Source: Promethearchaeota archaeon (GTDB lineage: Archaea; Asgardarchaeota; Lokiarchaeia; Sigynarchaeales; SOKP01). Taken from it: DNA of 6,612 nucleotides. The number at the start of each line of letters is the position of its first letter. The stretch's first letter is position 1. The position numbers were made by a program, and so were the translations under genes. Of this stretch, positions 5,643 to 6,612 are shown piece by piece. The notes beneath the pieces are model-generated. The model was not told where the DNA came from and made no database searches. It saw only the letters and a list, made by a program, of their open reading frames with translations. The stretch spans positions 1 through 6,612 of the forward strand of contig JAHLWV010000123.1 of assembly GCA_019057735.1 (NCBI GenBank), read 5' to 3'.

Positions 5643-6353
5643 CTATAAGCTTTCTATAGGAAATACAGATATTCGTAAAAACGATAAAATCATTACCACA
5701 ATATTGAAAGCAATGATTATTGAAATCATTAAATAAAAAATCGCTTTCCTTCTTTTAATATTTGGCTTGACCATCTGTGAAGTTCCATACTTCGCTAACG
5801 CAAGTGGAAATAGGCCCACGAAAGTCCCAAGCGAAAAGTAAAAAACAACTAATAAACCCTCGATAAACCCATATCCTAATGAGAACTGAAATGATTGAGA
5901 ATATATAATTAATTCAAATATACAAGGAGCAAACCCCGCTAGAATACCAAAGAAAAAAGGAGTCTTCTTTAATTCCCAATCTAAAGCTGAGATTTCCTTT
6001 GAATACTTCGAGTGTGGCGCGTAGTCTCGTTTTGTCAAAAAGAATAAGATAAAGAATCCAGCGAGAAGAGAAGTAAACGCACCGAAAAAGTTAATGATAT
6101 AAGGATCTGGTGTAAAAGTTGGAAAGACAAATCTTGGGACTTGGGTAATTAAAACTGTAATAGATGCTATGATCATATTTGCACAAATCAACCCCACTCC
6201 ATAAAGTGCTAAGATATATATGCTTTTAGTAGGCGTTTTAGCTATTCCGAAAGACCAAAAAAAGAAGATAGCTTTATCTTCACATGGAATTGCAGTATGT
6301 AAGATTCCTAATAAAAACGCCGGCATAAAAATTATTATGTATTCTTGAACCAT
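5643..6353 (-). CDS. Six-helix membrane protein of the NicO/RcnA - CcdA/DsbD (LysE-like) type
   Basis: This 236-residue protein has six predicted membrane segments, at about residues 5-22, 45-70, 86-106, 133-152, 160-183 and 204-227. The two halves have matching first helices: 'GILHTAIPCEDKA' (H19, P23, C24, D26) and 'GILAGFAPCIFEL' (P143, C144). A His-containing motif in helix 1 followed by a second-half APC motif is typical of NicO/RcnA nickel-cobalt transporters, of the UreH and TauE/SafE-like proteins, and, through the Pro-Cys pair, of CcdA/DsbD thiol-electron carriers. Which substrate it moves cannot be decided. The canonical NicO glycine-histidine pair after the first Pro is replaced by Cys-Glu-Asp, so either metal transport or disulfide relay across the membrane is possible. 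The positive 'KPNIKRRK' loop before the last helix would face the cytoplasm. It has its own promoter and probably its own terminator. A nickel link to the NikR-like regulator is speculative. Confidence 0.72.
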   Translation of the reverse strand: MVQEYIIIFMPAFLLGILHTAIPCEDKAIFFFWSFGIAKTPTKSIYILALYGVGLICANMIIASITVLITQVPRFVFPTFTPDPYIINFFGAFTSLLAGFFILFFLTKRDYAPHSKYSKEISALDWELKKTPFFFGILAGFAPCIFELIIYSQSFQFSLGYGFIEGLLVVFYFSLGTFVGLFPLALAKYGTSQMVKPNIKRRKAIFYLMISIIIAFNIVVMILSFLRISVFPIESL

Positions 6354-6389
6354 ATTATTTCTAATGTGTCTTTTGGATTCGTTTATTAT

Positions 6390-6398
6390 TATATATAT
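6390..6398 (-). promoter_or_regulatory. Candidate TATA box of the membrane-protein gene
   Basis: The minus strand reads ATATATATA, 37-45 nt before the ATG at 6353. This predicts a leader of about 15 nt. No Shine-Dalgarno is seen. Confidence 0.35.
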
Positions 6399-6528
6399 TC
6401 AATTTTGCAAATTAAGTGTAGAATAGAAATTATTTAACTTTAATCATTATGTTATGAATTAGTGTTCATTGAAGTGGGAATATAAAGCTGTTAAATTGGG
6501 TGAAAAATTGACTTTAATCAAATTTCCA

Positions 6529-6612
6529 TTAATTTTTTAGTGTGCAATATCTGCTAACTCCGATAAAAATTAGAATTAAAAAGATTGTAGACGCAAAATT
6601 AAATGGAAAGAA
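6529..6612 (-). CDS. Possible C-terminal tail of a cut-off membrane protein
   Basis: Of the three minus-strand frames entering at the right edge, only one stays open: 27 codons to a TAA at 6529-6531. It contains a hydrophobic run ('IFLILIFIGV') that would suit a last membrane helix, followed by a short polar tail. It has the same strand as every other gene here. A frame this short can be open by chance in A/T-rich DNA, so the call is weak. No function can be named. The 175 nt between it and the next gene hold the promoter described and nothing else I recognise. Confidence 0.28.
   Translation of the reverse strand, partial: FFPFNFASTIFLILIFIGVSRYCTLKN

Noticed and set aside
5643..6353. Nickel import system formed by the membrane protein and the NikR-like regulator
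   Set aside because: The regulator lacks nickel ligands, the two genes are separated by the 787-residue gene, and the transporter motif is not canonical.
6469..6540. Plus-strand 23-codon frame beginning with TTG and containing 'KWEYKAVKL'
   Set aside because: The motif recalls the start of some small conserved proteins, but the frame is too short, lacks an ATG and opposes the probable edge gene.

Overview
The window most likely comes from an Asgard archaeon (Lokiarchaeia-like). The reasons are its low G+C, its short archaeal-type promoters (AATTTATAT boxes upstream of several genes) and a gene set that mixes prokaryotic redox proteins with eukaryote-like ones: a cytosolic Pin1/Par14-type parvulin and a large tandem winged-helix protein resembling the UFM1 E3 scaffold UFL1. 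This assignment is inferred from gene content only; there is no rRNA or marker gene to confirm it. Every supported gene lies on the minus strand, so the order of transcription runs from high to low coordinates.

Layout from right to left. At the right edge (6529-6612) is the possible C-terminal tail of a cut-off membrane protein. Next is a six-helix membrane protein (5643-6353) of the NicO/RcnA - CcdA/DsbD type, with a Pro-Cys motif in each half. Then comes a 787-residue protein (3113-5476): N-terminal zinc fingers, five tandem ~60-residue winged helices with UFL1-like sequence, an Ig-like beta-sandwich, an alpha/beta platform and a helical tail. It ends in a T8 tract. A small NikR-like ribbon-helix-helix regulator (2624-3037) follows, with its own promoter and a nearby palindrome; it has lost most nickel ligands. 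After a 163-bp regulatory gap come a 366-residue 4Fe-4S protein (1360-2460) with an unusual CCCCGCCC motif and, 18 nt further on and with its own Shine-Dalgarno, a 120-residue parvulin (979-1341). These two look like one operon.

The left end (1-818) is one continuous reading frame that runs off the window. It encodes an HNH-nuclease-like protein with an N-terminal zinc knuckle and two duplicated HNH modules. It is visibly more A/T-rich than its neighbours and is probably mobile or recently acquired.

The best candidate for something little described is the 787-residue UFL1-like protein with its zinc-finger and adaptin-appendage-like additions. No UFM1, UBA5 or UFC1 homologue is in the window, so a role in UFM1-like modification is an inference. 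No tRNA, rRNA, CRISPR array or insertion sequence was seen.
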